A DNA stretch of 64,000 nt from Lyngbya sp. CCAP 1446/10 (GTDB taxonomy: Bacteria; Cyanobacteriota; Cyanobacteriia; Cyanobacteriales; Microcoleaceae). Position 1 is the stretch's first letter. The number at the start of each line of letters is the position of its first letter. The notes under the pieces are model-generated. The model did not search any database. It was given only the letters and a program-made list of their open reading frames with translations, and was not told where the DNA came from. The DNA is taken from contig NZ_JAIGNI010000037.1 of assembly GCF_026130175.1 (NCBI RefSeq), forward strand, positions 1 to 64,000, written 5' to 3'. Shown piece by piece: positions 19,231 to 28,832 of this stretch. A program made the translations under genes and the position numbers.

Positions 19231-19707
19231 CTATTCGCCCTCAACTTTTTCGGTATTGCCGCCCTTCACCCAACCTTCGCGATTGCCATCCTCAACCCGA
19301 ATTCGCTGCCACTCTTTGTCCGGCGAATCTTCCAAAACTACAACTTTTTCCTTGTAACCAACACCGCCAATACGGTTCGAGTCTCGATTGCCACTATCCC
19401 GCAGAATTAAGCCGATCGGCTGAGTAACCAGAGCACGGTAAGCTCCCGGTTCCAGGGGTTTAGGAGACGGGGCATCGCTAGACGCAGCATCATCAGACGT
19501 AGAAACTGGGCTAGCCTGGCCTGTTGACTTCGCCCCAGTGCCGGCAATCTGAACTGCTGTTTTGTCGTTGGAAAAAATCGGTCTTTCGGGGGTTGTGCTC
19601 AGCTTAGCGGCAAAGTAAAGTGCAGCCGCCACGCTAGCGCCTGCCATTAGGACGATCGCTAGCAGAAAACCCACTAAAAATTTGAAGACGCTATATACAC
19701 TGTTCAT
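19231..19707 (-). CDS. Membrane-anchored SH3-domain protein
   Basis: A 158-residue protein with an N-terminal membrane anchor (FKFLVGFLLAIVLMAGASVA, about residues 8-27), a Ser/Pro/Ala-rich linker (about 50-90) and a C-terminal bacterial SH3 domain (about 92-153; GLILRDSGNRDSNRIGG and WQRIRVEDGNREGWVKGG). SH3b domains commonly bind peptidoglycan or proteins in the periplasm. The ATG at 19707 gives MNSVYSVFKF. It lies between repeat arrays and the ycf46 gene on the same strand, about 310 bases away, so it is probably independently transcribed. Confidence 0.8.
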   Translation of the reverse strand: MNSVYSVFKFLVGFLLAIVLMAGASVAAALYFAAKLSTTPERPIFSNDKTAVQIAGTGAKSTGQASPVSTSDDAASSDAPSPKPLEPGAYRALVTQPIGLILRDSGNRDSNRIGGVGYKEKVVVLEDSPDKEWQRIRVEDGNREGWVKGGNTEKVEGE

Positions 19708-19708
19708 A

Positions 19709-19918
19709 AATTGAAAAAGGAAGAAGGAAGAAGGAAGAAGGAAGAAGGAAGAAGGAAGAAGGAAGAAGGAAGAAGGAAGACGGAAGACGGAAGAAGTCAG
19801 TAGTCAGTAGTCAGTAGTCATTAGTCAGTAGTCAGTAGTCAGTAGTCAGTAGTCAGTAGTCATCAGGAAGAAGGAAGAAGGAAGAAGGAAGAAGGAAGAC
19901 GGAAGACGGAATCGGGAA
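19709..19918. repeat. GGAAGAA and TCAGTAG short tandem arrays
   Basis: About 90 bases of GGAAGAA heptamers (19716-19795), then about 60 bases of TCAGTAG heptamers (19796-19862), then GGAAGAA again (19865-19910). Both are seven-base units, so expansions are not frame-neutral except in multiples of three. They separate the SH3 gene from ycf46. Related TCAGTAG/TTATTAG arrays lie at 21533-21690, flanking ycf46 on its other side. Confidence 0.9.
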
Positions 19919-20020
19919 AATCGGGAATCGGGAAATTTGGGCTGGGCGGGATAGACTCTGGGAGGAAAATTTCAGCTTCGATCGAATGCCGAATACTTTC
20001 TGCACAATGTCTTCGATCGA

Positions 20021-21529
20021 CTATCCTTGAATCCGGCGGCTCAAACTGTCGTATCTGGAAGCAAGGCGAGCTTTCCCAGCAGCAGCCCAATCTTGGAGAA
20101 ACTGAATTTGTTCTTGAGCTGTTCTGGCCAACGGCACCATCTGACTAGCTGATTCTAAAATATCATCTGTGGTGAAATCTCGATTTTGGCTAAACCCAAT
20201 GTGCATTGCTTCAATCAAAGTTTGCTCGATTTCCGCTCCTGAAAAATCGGGAGTTTCGTAAGCCAAGCGCTCTAAATCGTAATTTTTGATGATGTGCGAT
20301 CGCAACCGCAACAAATGTACCTCAAAAATCGCCCGCCGTTCCTCCTGACTCGGCAAACCCACAAAAAATATTTCGTCAAACCTACCTTTTCTCAGCATTT
20401 CCGGCGGCAAAGACTGGATATTGTTGGCTGTGGCGACGACAAAAACTGGCGAAGTTTTTTCGCCTAACCAAGTAATAAAAGTCCCGAACACGCGGCTGGT
20501 TGTCCCGGAATCGCTTTTACCGTCTAATCCCGAAAAAGCTTTGTCAATCTCGTCAATCCACAGCACGCAAGGCGCTAAAGCTTCCGCTAGTTGAATCATT
20601 TGTCTGGTACGGGATTCCGATTCCCCGACTAACCCGGCAAACAAGCGCCCGACATCCAACCGTAGCAAGGGTAAATGCCAGTGGTGGGCGATCGCCTTTG
20701 CAGTTAAGGATTTGCCGGTGCCTTGAATTCCGACTAGCAACAAACCTCTGGGATGCGGCAAACCGTATTGGCGGGCGCGATCGGAAAAAGCACCGCCGCG
20801 CCGCAGCAGCCATTCTTTGAGATTGTCCAAACCGCCGATATCGGAGATGTTTTCGCGGGCTGGGTAAAAGTCGAGAATTTGAGTTTGGCGGATTGTTTGG
20901 CGTTTTTCTTCTAAAATTAGTTCCGCGTCGTCGGGATGGAGTTCGCCTCTGGTGGCGATCGCCTTTGCCAAAACTCGGCGAATTCGTTCGATCGACAGCC
21001 CTTGACAGGAGCGCACCGTTTCGTCCAGCAAACGCCCTTCTATGGCTTGTCCGGTAGCTCCTAACAGTCTTTCCACCTCAATTCTGATTTCCGCCGCCGC
21101 AGGCAGGGGAAACTCCAAAACTGTGATTACTTCGCTAAGGTCTTCTGGGATCGAAGTAATCGGAGATACGATGACAATATTTTTGGGCATCGATTTGAGG
21201 AGTCTCGCCAAATTCCGCAGCTTGCGGGAAATTGAAACATCTTCTAAAAACCGCTGAAAGTCTCGCAAAATAAAGATCGCTGGCGCGGATGCGGGCAATT
21301 TTTCGAGAAATTCTAAAGCTTGTAGTGGGTTGCGTTTGCCAAAACCGGCATCGTTGGGATTGCCTTGGTAGCCGTCAACAAAATCCCAGATGTAGACGGC
21401 GCGAGCACCTTGTTTTTTGGCACATTGGGCGATCGCCACTTCGACGCGCTCTTCTTCCCGTGTGGGAATGTAAATTAGGGGGTAGCGCGATCGTAGCAGC
21501 AGTTCAAACTCGTCGCTAAAAATAGTCAT
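20021..21529 (-). CDS. ycf46: AAA+ ATPase Ycf46
   Basis: Cyanobacterial/plastid AAA+ protein of 502 residues. The N-terminal half (about 1-230) is the Ycf46-specific domain starting TIFSDEFELLLRSRYPLIYI. The AAA+ core has Walker A GIQGTGKSLTAKA (about 267-279), Walker B CVLWIDEIDKAFSG (about 323-336) and the arginine finger region EMLRKGRFDEIFFV (about 381-394). In Synechocystis the homologue has been tied to carbon-concentration and CO2 use; the molecular substrate is not settled. Start ATG 21529. The frame runs to 20021 into sequence near repeats, but the end SRYDSLSRRIQG looks normal. Confidence 0.93.
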   Translation of the reverse strand: MTIFSDEFELLLRSRYPLIYIPTREEERVEVAIAQCAKKQGARAVYIWDFVDGYQGNPNDAGFGKRNPLQALEFLEKLPASAPAIFILRDFQRFLEDVSISRKLRNLARLLKSMPKNIVIVSPITSIPEDLSEVITVLEFPLPAAAEIRIEVERLLGATGQAIEGRLLDETVRSCQGLSIERIRRVLAKAIATRGELHPDDAELILEEKRQTIRQTQILDFYPARENISDIGGLDNLKEWLLRRGGAFSDRARQYGLPHPRGLLLVGIQGTGKSLTAKAIAHHWHLPLLRLDVGRLFAGLVGESESRTRQMIQLAEALAPCVLWIDEIDKAFSGLDGKSDSGTTSRVFGTFITWLGEKTSPVFVVATANNIQSLPPEMLRKGRFDEIFFVGLPSQEERRAIFEVHLLRLRSHIIKNYDLERLAYETPDFSGAEIEQTLIEAMHIGFSQNRDFTTDDILESASQMVPLARTAQEQIQFLQDWAAAGKARLASRYDSLSRRIQG

Positions 21530-21889
21530 TAGTTATTAGTCAGTAGTCAGTAGTCAGTAGTCATTAGTCAGTAGTCAGTAGTCATTACTTATTAGTTATT
21601 AGTTATTAGTTATTAGTGCTATCCCTGCTCGTTTTCCGTTATTAGTCATTAGTCATTAGTCATTAGTCCCCGCTCGGAAACGTCATTACTTATTAGTCAT
21701 CGGTTGCTAGGTGGTGTTATTTTTTTGCACTCGTTATTCCACCGTTCGTTAGTGGGTAGCTATGAAAGCATTTGTTTCGGAGAGTAAAAATATTTTTTGT
21801 TTGAGTGCGATCGGGGACGTTCGCACTCGCGTGTAAAAGCAAAACTGAAATACCTCATTAGCTAATGACAACTGACTAATGACAACTGA
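21530..21889. repeat. TTATTAGTCAGTAG-type heptamer arrays
   Basis: The gap upstream of ycf46 is largely degenerate seven-base repeats (TCAGTAG, TTATTAG, TCATTAG) from 21533 to about 21690, then unique AT-rich sequence, then two copies of TGACAACTGACTAA (21864-21893). The array must overlap or displace the ycf46 promoter. Confidence 0.8.
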
Positions 21890-22408
21890 CTAAGGCAATT
21901 GCCGTTTAAGTGCTGCCAAAGATGCCCAGCGACTGTCAGAGATTGTTTCTGAGCTTTCTGTCTCTGCATCCTCATTGAAATCTATTCCCGGACATTTAGT
22001 ATCGCATAGCTGTTTGTGTGGCAGTTCCAAACACAGTTGCTGATACACCCAATCACTTGGAGAAAAAGAGTCGGTAGGCGACAAATTTTCCACCAAATTT
22101 TCTAAATCAATTTCAAATTCTCCTGAACTTGCATCATGCTGATTCGGTTTTTCTTCGAGCCAAATTATTTCAGATGATTGGAGTCTCAAACGGTGATTGT
22201 ATTGTTTCAAGCATCTGTGGCAGGTGAGAGTGACAATTGTTTCTGCTTTCGCCTTCACCTCAAGGAAATTCCCTTGGTGAGTAACTTGCAGTCGCCCCCG
22301 CACCGGAGTAAGAGTTTCTAAATCGGGGATAATTTCTTCAAAATCAATGACCTCTTTCCGCTCGGTTTTTGTGAGTAGATGAGGGATATAAATTGTCTCC
22401 ATAATCAT
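21890..22408 (-). CDS. yceD: YceD/DUF177 family protein
   Basis: A 172-residue DUF177 protein. The family (YceD in E. coli, next to rpmF; plant relatives act in plastid 23S rRNA accumulation) is linked to large-subunit rRNA processing or assembly. It shows the paired Cys motif TCHRC (about residues 63-67) and a second, KQLCDTKCPG (about 132-141), which could bind zinc. Two starts are possible: ATG 22408 (MIMETIY) and ATG 22402 (METIY). It is the last gene in the rpmH-rnpA-yidC-khpB direction, after a 210-base gap. Confidence 0.88.
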   Translation of the reverse strand: MIMETIYIPHLLTKTERKEVIDFEEIIPDLETLTPVRGRLQVTHQGNFLEVKAKAETIVTLTCHRCLKQYNHRLRLQSSEIIWLEEKPNQHDASSGEFEIDLENLVENLSPTDSFSPSDWVYQQLCLELPHKQLCDTKCPGIDFNEDAETESSETISDSRWASLAALKRQLP

Positions 22409-22618
22409 CTTTTGCCGTTTTATTCTCGTCGTCTCAAGGCAAAAGTCAAAAGGAATAGCTAATTTTTGGCTTTTTCCTTTTTCCTTTTTCCTTTTTTCCC
22501 AGAAAGAATTGGTTTAAAGCCGGAAGCCTGATCGGGATAAATTAAAATCAGACTATTCATTACTCGAATCCTCTTCCTTCTAGGTAGAGGTCGCTGTCAA
22601 CTATCAACTGAATGAACG

Positions 22619-23107
22619 TCAGCGCCGCCGCACTACCAAACGCCGATCGGCATCTTGTCCTTGACTGTAAGTTTCTATATCCTCACATTCGCTCAAAAAG
22701 CTGTGGACTTGGCGACGTTCTGCCGAAGACAGCGATTTGAGTTCAACTTCAACTCCCGTCGATCGCGCTTGCTCTGCTGCGTACTCTGCCATCGATCGCA
22801 ATTCCTCTTGGCGGCGGATGCGATAGCCGTTCAGTTCGACTGTATAAGCAATCGGTTCATCTGATTCGTGAGCTATGTTCGCAACCGTGTTGCAGAGGTA
22901 CTGAATGGCATCTAGTACATTACCGTCTGGCCCGACTAAGATCGCAATTTGTTCTGGAGTCAGATTACTTTGATCGATCGTCATCCAATAGCAATCATCT
23001 TGCTGTTGGCTTACCACGTTTGATGGAATTGCGGACAGTTGTAGCAATTCTTCTAACCATTGCTGTCCGCCCTGCATTTGAGATTCTTTCATTTTTGTTA
23101 AAATCAA
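22619..23107 (-). CDS. khpB: KhpB/Jag-like RNA-binding protein (KH-R3H)
   Basis: RNA-binding protein of 162 residues with a KH-like domain (about 60-100; [20 protein letters not shown] has the GxxG loop) and a C-terminal R3H domain (about 100-160; ERRQVH gives the Arg-x3-His pair). The family member Jag/KhpB lies next to yidC in many bacteria and takes part in sRNA or cell-division control. The gene start overlaps the yidC stop by 4 bases, so translation is coupled. The true start may be one of the Met codons at 23107, 23092 or 23077 ([14 protein letters not shown]). Confidence 0.9.
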   Translation of the reverse strand: MILTKMKESQMQGGQQWLEELLQLSAIPSNVVSQQQDDCYWMTIDQSNLTPEQIAILVGPDGNVLDAIQYLCNTVANIAHESDEPIAYTVELNGYRIRRQEELRSMAEYAAEQARSTGVEVELKSLSSAERRQVHSFLSECEDIETYSQGQDADRRLVVRRR

Positions 23108-24252
23108 GCCTTTTTCTTAGAACGCTTGGGTTCAAAGGGAAGTGCATCTAATCCCTGTTCTTTTTGGGTTTTCGCCTCTGCTTCGTCCACGATTTTTTGG
23201 AGGTTTTCGGGCAGCGGTTCTTTGGACAAAATAAACGATTGAACTGTTTGGAAGATGTTAGCAATCAGCATATACATCAACACGCCAGCGGGCAGCGGGA
23301 AGAACAAAAACATCCCCGAAAATATGACAGGCGTCAGTTTGTTGATTGTAGCCTGTTGGGGATTGTCGTTTGGCCCTTGTGCTTGTCCCGAAAGAGTTTG
23401 GTTGATATACAAACTGATGCCGAAGCCCAGGATCATCACCAAAATATCCCAGTGGATTTTACCGTCAGGGTCGATCGCGCCAACGCGGCCGAGAGCTTCG
23501 ATAAACAGGAATCCTTTGTTAGTCGCCAATCCGGGGATTGTGCCTTGAACTGTGGCTTCACCGGGCGCTAAAGCCACAATGTTGCCCTGTTCGTCTACCT
23601 TGACGAATTCTTCGCCTTTGATGATTTTCCAGCTAGGAACAAAATCAATTTCGCTCTTTTTTTCGGCCGCTAAGGCTTGGAGAGCTTTGCCCTCTGGGGT
23701 TTGAAAATCAATTTTGGTTGTGTCGCCGACTGCGAGTTTGTCGCCGCCTGGAATCACGCCCACAACTGGAGCATGAAAAGTACCTGTGACGTAAATATTT
23801 TGGGGCGGTGTAGCAAAAGCTTGCGGTTGAACAGCTTCGATTTGTTCTTTGGGCAAAACTTGAACGTTGACGCTGTAATTTATGTCAGAAAACGGCGAAC
23901 CTCGGAGCGTTGCAAACAGTGCAAACAGCACTGGCATTTGCAGCACCAACGGGAAGCATCCCGCTAAAGGATTGCCAAATTCTTTGTATACCTTGCTCAT
24001 TTCCTCCTGCTGTTTGGCAGGATTTTCTTTATAGAGTTTTTGAATTTGATCTACTCGCTCTTTCATCAACGGCTGCGCTACTTTCATGCGTCGCATATTG
24101 CGAAGAGAGCCTGCGTTGAGAGGATAAAGAGCAAAGCGAATCACGAGCGTCAGAGATACGATCGCTAAACCGTAGCTTGGCACGATCCCGTAGAAAAAAT
24201 CTAGGATCGGCAGCATGAGGTTGTTGGAAAGAAACGAGATACCAAAATCCAT
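23104..24252 (-). CDS. yidC: Membrane protein insertase YidC/Oxa1/Alb3
   Basis: Inserts proteins into the plasma and thylakoid membranes. At 382 residues it has the cyanobacterial form: no large N-terminal periplasmic P1 domain, a first TM ([19 protein letters not shown]), the cytoplasmic C1 coiled hairpin ([17 protein letters not shown] to [11 protein letters not shown]), TM2 with [17 protein letters not shown], then an unusually long lumenal insertion (about residues 130-265) before TM3. The C-terminus is basic (EPKRSKKKA), which fits ribosome binding. It sits in the conserved rpmH-rnpA-yidC-khpB order. Confidence 0.96.
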   Translation of the reverse strand: MDFGISFLSNNLMLPILDFFYGIVPSYGLAIVSLTLVIRFALYPLNAGSLRNMRRMKVAQPLMKERVDQIQKLYKENPAKQQEEMSKVYKEFGNPLAGCFPLVLQMPVLFALFATLRGSPFSDINYSVNVQVLPKEQIEAVQPQAFATPPQNIYVTGTFHAPVVGVIPGGDKLAVGDTTKIDFQTPEGKALQALAAEKKSEIDFVPSWKIIKGEEFVKVDEQGNIVALAPGEATVQGTIPGLATNKGFLFIEALGRVGAIDPDGKIHWDILVMILGFGISLYINQTLSGQAQGPNDNPQQATINKLTPVIFSGMFLFFPLPAGVLMYMLIANIFQTVQSFILSKEPLPENLQKIVDEAEAKTQKEQGLDALPFEPKRSKKKA

Positions 24253-24455
24253 TCGCTTTGAGTTAATTTAGGTGCTCTATGTTTGCTGTTGAGAACGAAT
24301 TACATCCGCTGGATACGGGGCGCCTCAACTTTTAGGCTTTTGTCTACATCTTAGGACATTGCCCGTCGATCGACCGCCCGGCCTGCGGGTTTTTGCAATA
24401 AGTTTGCCAATACTCGCACTGAATTGGGTCTCTAATCAGGGTGAAAGCGGTTCGG

Positions 24456-24848
24456 TTATTTTGCTTTGGCCGCGTTGGCTTTTTGAGCGGCTGCGGGCAG
24501 TTTTTCGTTAATGTAGTCATACATGGCTCGAAATTTCGGCATCGCTCTGAGTTCCAAGCGGCCGCCATTTTTCATTGTCAGCACCATGTCTCCGTAACTC
24601 CCGAAACCGCGAGGTACTGTGACCATTTTGACTATATCGGAGTAGATAACATCTGTGCGATCGCGCCCCATCCAACCGCTAGTTACGGACACTCGGCGAC
24701 TGGTGATCCGGTAGCGCAGCCACAGAGCCCGGACAATTGCTCCTACTGCGAGGGGGATTCCCACGACAGTCAGCCCCAGGAGTAAGTTGATAATCAAGTC
24801 TCCCGGCGCGGGGCCGCCTTCATAATATACTTCCTCTCGAATTCCCAT
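24456..24848 (-). CDS. Bacterial PH-domain membrane protein
   Basis: A 130-residue protein with a membrane hairpin (DLIINLLLGLTVVGIPLAVG, about residues 17-36) followed by a YdbS-type bacterial pleckstrin homology domain (RYRITSRRVSVTSGWMGRDRTDV to GRLELRAMP). It starts inside the end of rnpA (29-base overlap) and precedes yidC by about 200 bases. It is found at this position in cyanobacteria; the function is not known, but a role at the membrane with YidC is suggested by the neighbourhood. Confidence 0.88.
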   Translation of the reverse strand: MGIREEVYYEGGPAPGDLIINLLLGLTVVGIPLAVGAIVRALWLRYRITSRRVSVTSGWMGRDRTDVIYSDIVKMVTVPRGFGSYGDMVLTMKNGGRLELRAMPKFRAMYDYINEKLPAAAQKANAAKAK

Positions 24849-25224
24849 CTAGTACCTCGGCTTCTACCAACAACTGCTCTAATTCTTGCAGAATTTCTGC
24901 ATAATTGCACTCTTGTGCGATCGGACGCACGACAATTACTAAATCCCACCCGAATTTTAATCGGGGCAATAGCTGTCGCAAAGCAGCGCGAATCTGGCGC
25001 TTAATCCGGTTGCGGACTACAGCGCGCTTGCTGACTTTCAGGCTGATAGAAATGCCTGTGCGAGTCGGCTGCAACGATTTCTCGGCTGTCGGTTTGCTGA
25101 TTTCGACGCTTTTGGGTTTACGCAGAGCTCTTAAGCTGAAATGAGCGGAGTTGCGGCGCATTCCCTTGCGGTAGACGGCGCTGAAGTCTTTGCGGTGCTT
25201 GAGTCGGTTTGTAGGAGGCAACAT
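24820..25224 (-). CDS. rnpA: Ribonuclease P protein component
   Basis: Protein subunit of RNase P, which trims tRNA 5' leaders. Length 134. It begins MLPPTNRLKHRKDFSAVYRK, has the RNR signature in SKRAVVRNRIKRQIRAALR (about 73-91), and ends with the acidic helix typical of the family. Upstream is rpmH, downstream and overlapping is the PH-domain gene, so it is part of the ancient rpmH operon. Confidence 0.96.
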   Translation of the reverse strand: MLPPTNRLKHRKDFSAVYRKGMRRNSAHFSLRALRKPKSVEISKPTAEKSLQPTRTGISISLKVSKRAVVRNRIKRQIRAALRQLLPRLKFGWDLVIVVRPIAQECNYAEILQELEQLLVEAEVLDGNSRGSIL

Positions 25225-25266
25225 GGCGGCTGCGTGCGATCGGGCTTTTCAACCAACAGTGCAGTG

Positions 25267-25404
25267 CTAGACTGCGAGGCGGTGGCGACCTTTGCTGCGA
25301 CGGGCTTTGATTACCAATCGACCGGTGGCGGTGCGCATTCTGGCGCGAAAACCGGATGTTCTTTTTCTTTTGCGGCTGGTTCCGTGCAGGGTTTGCTGTG
25401 TCAT
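25267..25404 (-). CDS. rpmH: 50S ribosomal protein L34
   Basis: A 45-residue basic ribosomal protein: [19 protein letters not shown], then [20 protein letters not shown] and RHRLAV before the TAG stop at 25267. The order L34, then rnpA 43 bases downstream, is the usual bacterial one. The start is ATG at 25404. Confidence 0.97.
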   Translation of the reverse strand: MTQQTLHGTSRKRKRTSGFRARMRTATGRLVIKARRSKGRHRLAV

Positions 25405-25611
25405 TTCGATTTCTCCCGGCTTGTTACTTTACTTTTGATTAATATTCACAATCTTCTAGTATACCATAGACTTGTTTTCTTGGCAATATTTTTTCAATTA
25501 GTGATATGATGATGCTTTAATCTTGTTGTTTTTAGGGAAGGACAAAGACAACTAATTTAAATAAAGAGCAGACGCTATAGCGGTTCTCAATTAATTGTCG
25601 AAGAGTGTCCT

Positions 25612-25640
25612 TTACCTGAAATACAGAGGATTTCAGGTAA
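25612..25640. other. Perfect 11-bp hairpin 3' of the decarboxylase gene
   Basis: TTACCTGAAAT (25612-25622) and ATTTCAGGTAA (25630-25640) form a perfect 11-bp stem with the 7-base loop ACAGAGG. It lies 48 bases after the stop of the minus-strand gene at 25688. No T-run follows on either strand, so it may be an mRNA 3' stabiliser or attenuator rather than a standard terminator. Confidence 0.55.
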
Positions 25641-25687
25641 CTGAACTATGTTGATTTAGGCGAACACAAAAATGCCAGTTTCCTAAC

Positions 25688-27325
25688 TTATATATTGCAG
25701 CTCATATCGTCAGATAATTGACTGAAACGAGCATTTTCCCGATAGTCTACCGGGCAGTCAATCACGCAGGGGACATCTTGAGCCAGCGCTTCCTTCAGGA
25801 TAGGAATAAAATCGGTGGCGGATTCCACACGATAGCCTTTTAAACCCATACTTTCGGCAAATTTCACAAAGTCGGGATTGCCAAATTTGATGAAATCTGA
25901 ATGACCAAAATGATCTTCCTGCTTCCATTCAATTAACCCGTAGCCGCCGTCATTAAAGATGAGAGTAACAAAATTAGTACCCACCCGCAACGCAGTTTCT
26001 AACTCTTGACAGTTCATCATAAAACCGCCGTCGCCCGTTGCTGCTACTACTTTGCGATCGGGATAAACGAGTTTTGCAGCCACCGCGCCCGGAATAGCAA
26101 TGCCCATCGCCGCAAATCCGTTGGAGATTAAACAGGTATTCGGGCGATCGCAATGATAGTGCCGCGCGATCCACATTTTGTGAGCACCCACATCAGATAT
26201 CACAATATCTTCCGGGCCCATAACTTGCCGCAAATCGTAAATGATTTTTTGTGGCTTAATCGGGAAACCATCATCGTTTGCATATTGTTCGTACCCAGCG
26301 CGAATATCCGCCCGCAATTGCTTCGCAAAAGGGTCTACTTTCTCCATGCGATCGGCACGCTGCAAAATTTCATTCAGCGAATCAGAAATATCCCCCACAA
26401 CTTCTACAATCGGAATATAACTGCTGTCAACTTCTGCTGGCAGAGCTCCCACGTGAATAATCGGAATTTTGCCATCAGGATTCCACTTTTTCGGGGAATA
26501 TTCAATCAAATCATAGCCAACAGCAATCACTAAATCCGTTTCTTCAAAAGCACAGCTAATGTAATCCCGTTTTTGCAATCCCGTCGTCCAAAGTGCCAAA
26601 GGATGAGTATAAGGAATTACACCTTTGCCCATAAAAGTATTAGCTACCGGAATATTTAATCGAGTAGCAAATTCTGTCAAAGCATCGCTGGCGTTAGCGC
26701 GAATCGTACCGTTTCCCACTAAAAGCAGAGGACTTTTTGCCTTAGAAATTGCCACAGCGGCTTTATTCAAACTTTGGTAAGCGCCAAAAGTTTTTTCGCG
26801 GTTGTCTTTAGTGAGCGGATTTCCTTCCACAGGCATTGCTGCGATGTTTTCTGGCAAGTCAATGTGAACTGCTCCCGGCTTTTCGCTTTGAGCAACTTTA
26901 AAGGCTTTGCGGACAATTTCTGGCGTCGTACCGGGGCGAACAATTTGAGCATTCCACTTAGTAACTGGTGCAAACATAGCGACCAAATCTAAATATTGGT
27001 GCGATTCTATGTGCATTCTGTCTGTGCCGACTTGTCCGGTAATTGCTACTAAAGGAGCGCCGTCTAAGTTAGCATCAGCAACTCCTGTCATTAAGTTAGT
27101 TGCTCCTGGGCCCAAGGTGGATAAGCAAACGCCGGCTTTGCCGGTGAGGCGGCCGTAAACGTCTGCCATGAAAGCCGCGCCTTGTTCGTGGCGAGTAGTA
27201 ATAAATTTAATTGAAGATTTTCTTAGGGCTTCTAGAACTTCTAAATTTTCTTCCCCAGGCAGTCCAAAAACGTATTCTACGCCTTCGTTTTCTAAACATT
27301 TTACGAGTAATTCAGCAGTGTTCAT
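25688..27325 (-). CDS. 2-oxoglutarate decarboxylase (ThDP enzyme, ALS-like)
   Basis: Thiamine diphosphate enzyme of the acetolactate synthase superfamily, 545 residues, often labelled acetolactate synthase. Visible features are LGPGATNLMTGVADANLDGAP-type sequence, the catalytic Glu in TTRHEQGAAFMAD (about residue 47), and the ThDP motif GDGGFMMNCQELETA ... NDGGYG (about 430-465). The neighbour is a succinate-semialdehyde dehydrogenase on the same strand 139 bases upstream. In Synechococcus 7002 this same gene pair was shown to be a 2-oxoglutarate decarboxylase and SSADH that together replace 2-oxoglutarate dehydrogenase (Zhang and Bryant). I therefore prefer 2-OGDC; a catabolic acetolactate synthase remains possible. 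Start ATG 27325 (MNTAELLVKCLENEG). Confidence 0.85.
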   Translation of the reverse strand: MNTAELLVKCLENEGVEYVFGLPGEENLEVLEALRKSSIKFITTRHEQGAAFMADVYGRLTGKAGVCLSTLGPGATNLMTGVADANLDGAPLVAITGQVGTDRMHIESHQYLDLVAMFAPVTKWNAQIVRPGTTPEIVRKAFKVAQSEKPGAVHIDLPENIAAMPVEGNPLTKDNREKTFGAYQSLNKAAVAISKAKSPLLLVGNGTIRANASDALTEFATRLNIPVANTFMGKGVIPYTHPLALWTTGLQKRDYISCAFEETDLVIAVGYDLIEYSPKKWNPDGKIPIIHVGALPAEVDSSYIPIVEVVGDISDSLNEILQRADRMEKVDPFAKQLRADIRAGYEQYANDDGFPIKPQKIIYDLRQVMGPEDIVISDVGAHKMWIARHYHCDRPNTCLISNGFAAMGIAIPGAVAAKLVYPDRKVVAATGDGGFMMNCQELETALRVGTNFVTLIFNDGGYGLIEWKQEDHFGHSDFIKFGNPDFVKFAESMGLKGYRVESATDFIPILKEALAQDVPCVIDCPVDYRENARFSQLSDDMSCNI

Positions 27326-27464
27326 TTCGGTTTTTTTCCTATTTAAGTGTAGTGGTGATTTTTGACAAACTTTTCGTCAAAATACTAAATTAATTTTAAC
27401 CGCTGATGAACGCGGATTGACGCAGATTAATTTATGTTTTGACGAACAGTTTATCAAATTTTGT

Positions 27465-28832
27465 TTATTTTACCCACACTGTTTTGATGTTGACAAATTC
27501 GTGAATTCCTTGGATGCTCAATTCGCGTCCGTAACCGGAGCGTTTGATGCCGCCAAAGGGCAGTCTGAGGTCGGATTTGACTAAGGCGTTAATGAATACG
27601 GCGCCGGCTTCTAGTTCGGAAATAAACCGATCGCTCTCTGTTCTTACTGTAGTCCAAGCTGCTGCACCCAAGCCAAAGGATGTGCTGTTAGCTAGGGCGA
27701 TCGCCTCATCAATACTTGCAACCCGGAATACTAAGGCTACCGGGCCGAAAAATTCTTGTTGGCGCGCCGCAGCATCCGCAGGAATATCTGACAGGATAGT
27801 TGGTAAGTAGAAATTGCCGGCATTCTCTGACAATGGCCGGCCGCCTGTCAGCAGTTTTGCTCCCGATTTGATGCAGGTTTGCACTTGATTGTCCAATTCT
27901 TTGAGGATTGCTGGGGTAGCTAAAGGGCCGATATCGGTTTCGGGCAACATCGGATCTCCTACTTTTAATTGCTCGAATTTTTCGATAAATCCTTTGATGA
28001 ATTCGTCAGCGATTTCTTCTACTAAAATAAAGCGTTTGGCGGCGATGCAAGATTGGCCGTTATTCAGCATCCGCGATGTGACTGCTGTTGATAAAGCTGC
28101 TTCTAAATCGGCGCTAGACATTACAATAAATGGGTCGCTTCCTCCCAATTCCAACACTACTTTTTTGAGATTTTTGCCCGCATTTGCAGCCAAACTTTCC
28201 CCCGCTGGTTCGCTACCGGTGAGAGTTGCTGCTTTGATGCGATCATCCGCAACTATCTTAGCTACTTTGTCGGCTCCCACTAACAAAGTTTGAAAAACTC
28301 CTTCGGGAAAGCCAGCTTCCGCGAAAATTTCTTCGATTTTTAAGGCGCACTGCGGCACGTTGGAAGCGTGTTTGAGCAAGCCGACATTGCCCGCCATCAG
28401 CGCCGGTGCGGCAAACCGAAAAACTTGCCAAAATGGGAAATTCCAGGGCATGACGGCTAAAATAGCCCCCAGCGGTTGGTAACGGACAAAGCTGCTGCTA
28501 GCGTCGGTGGTTGCGGGTACGTCTGCCATAAATTGAGCGGCATTTTTGGCGTAGTAGCGGCAAACTAAGGCGCATTTTTCTATTTCGCCGATCGCCGATT
28601 TGAGCGTTTTACCCATTTCCAGCGTCATCATTTCGGCGTAAATTTCGCGATCGCGCTCCAAGATATCCGCAGCTTTCTGCATCCAGATTGATCGCTGCTC
28701 AAACGGCAGGTAGCGGTACTTGTTAAAAGCTTGCTGTGCTAATTCCAGCTTAGCTTCAATGGCCTCATCGGCGATCGGCTCGAAAGTTTTCAGCGTTTCT
28801 CCCGTTGCCGGGTTGATAGTAGCAATAGCCAT
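27465..28832 (-). CDS. gabD: Succinate-semialdehyde dehydrogenase (NAD(P)+)
   Basis: Aldehyde dehydrogenase that converts succinic semialdehyde to succinate. Length 455, short SSADH (YneI-like) class. It has the catalytic Cys in NNGQSCIAAKRF (about residue 260), general-base Glu in KVVLELGGSDPF (about 227), cofactor loop LTGSEPAG (about 203-210) and the substrate-end FGGIKRSGYGRELS. It lies upstream of the 2-oxoglutarate decarboxylase on the same strand, so the two may be co-transcribed; the 139-base gap includes a dispersed CGCAGATTAA repeat. Together they make succinate from 2-oxoglutarate. Start ATG 28832. Confidence 0.92.
   Translation of the reverse strand: MAIATINPATGETLKTFEPIADEAIEAKLELAQQAFNKYRYLPFEQRSIWMQKAADILERDREIYAEMMTLEMGKTLKSAIGEIEKCALVCRYYAKNAAQFMADVPATTDASSSFVRYQPLGAILAVMPWNFPFWQVFRFAAPALMAGNVGLLKHASNVPQCALKIEEIFAEAGFPEGVFQTLLVGADKVAKIVADDRIKAATLTGSEPAGESLAANAGKNLKKVVLELGGSDPFIVMSSADLEAALSTAVTSRMLNNGQSCIAAKRFILVEEIADEFIKGFIEKFEQLKVGDPMLPETDIGPLATPAILKELDNQVQTCIKSGAKLLTGGRPLSENAGNFYLPTILSDIPADAAARQQEFFGPVALVFRVASIDEAIALANSTSFGLGAAAWTTVRTESDRFISELEAGAVFINALVKSDLRLPFGGIKRSGYGRELSIQGIHEFVNIKTVWVK

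Noticed and set aside
25141-25509. Plus-strand 122-residue frame
   Set aside because: Antisense to rnpA and rpmH, which are certain.
25688-27325. Biosynthetic acetolactate synthase (ilvB)
   Set aside because: No ilvN partner follows, and the SSADH neighbour and N-terminal sequence fit the 2-oxoglutarate decarboxylase group better.
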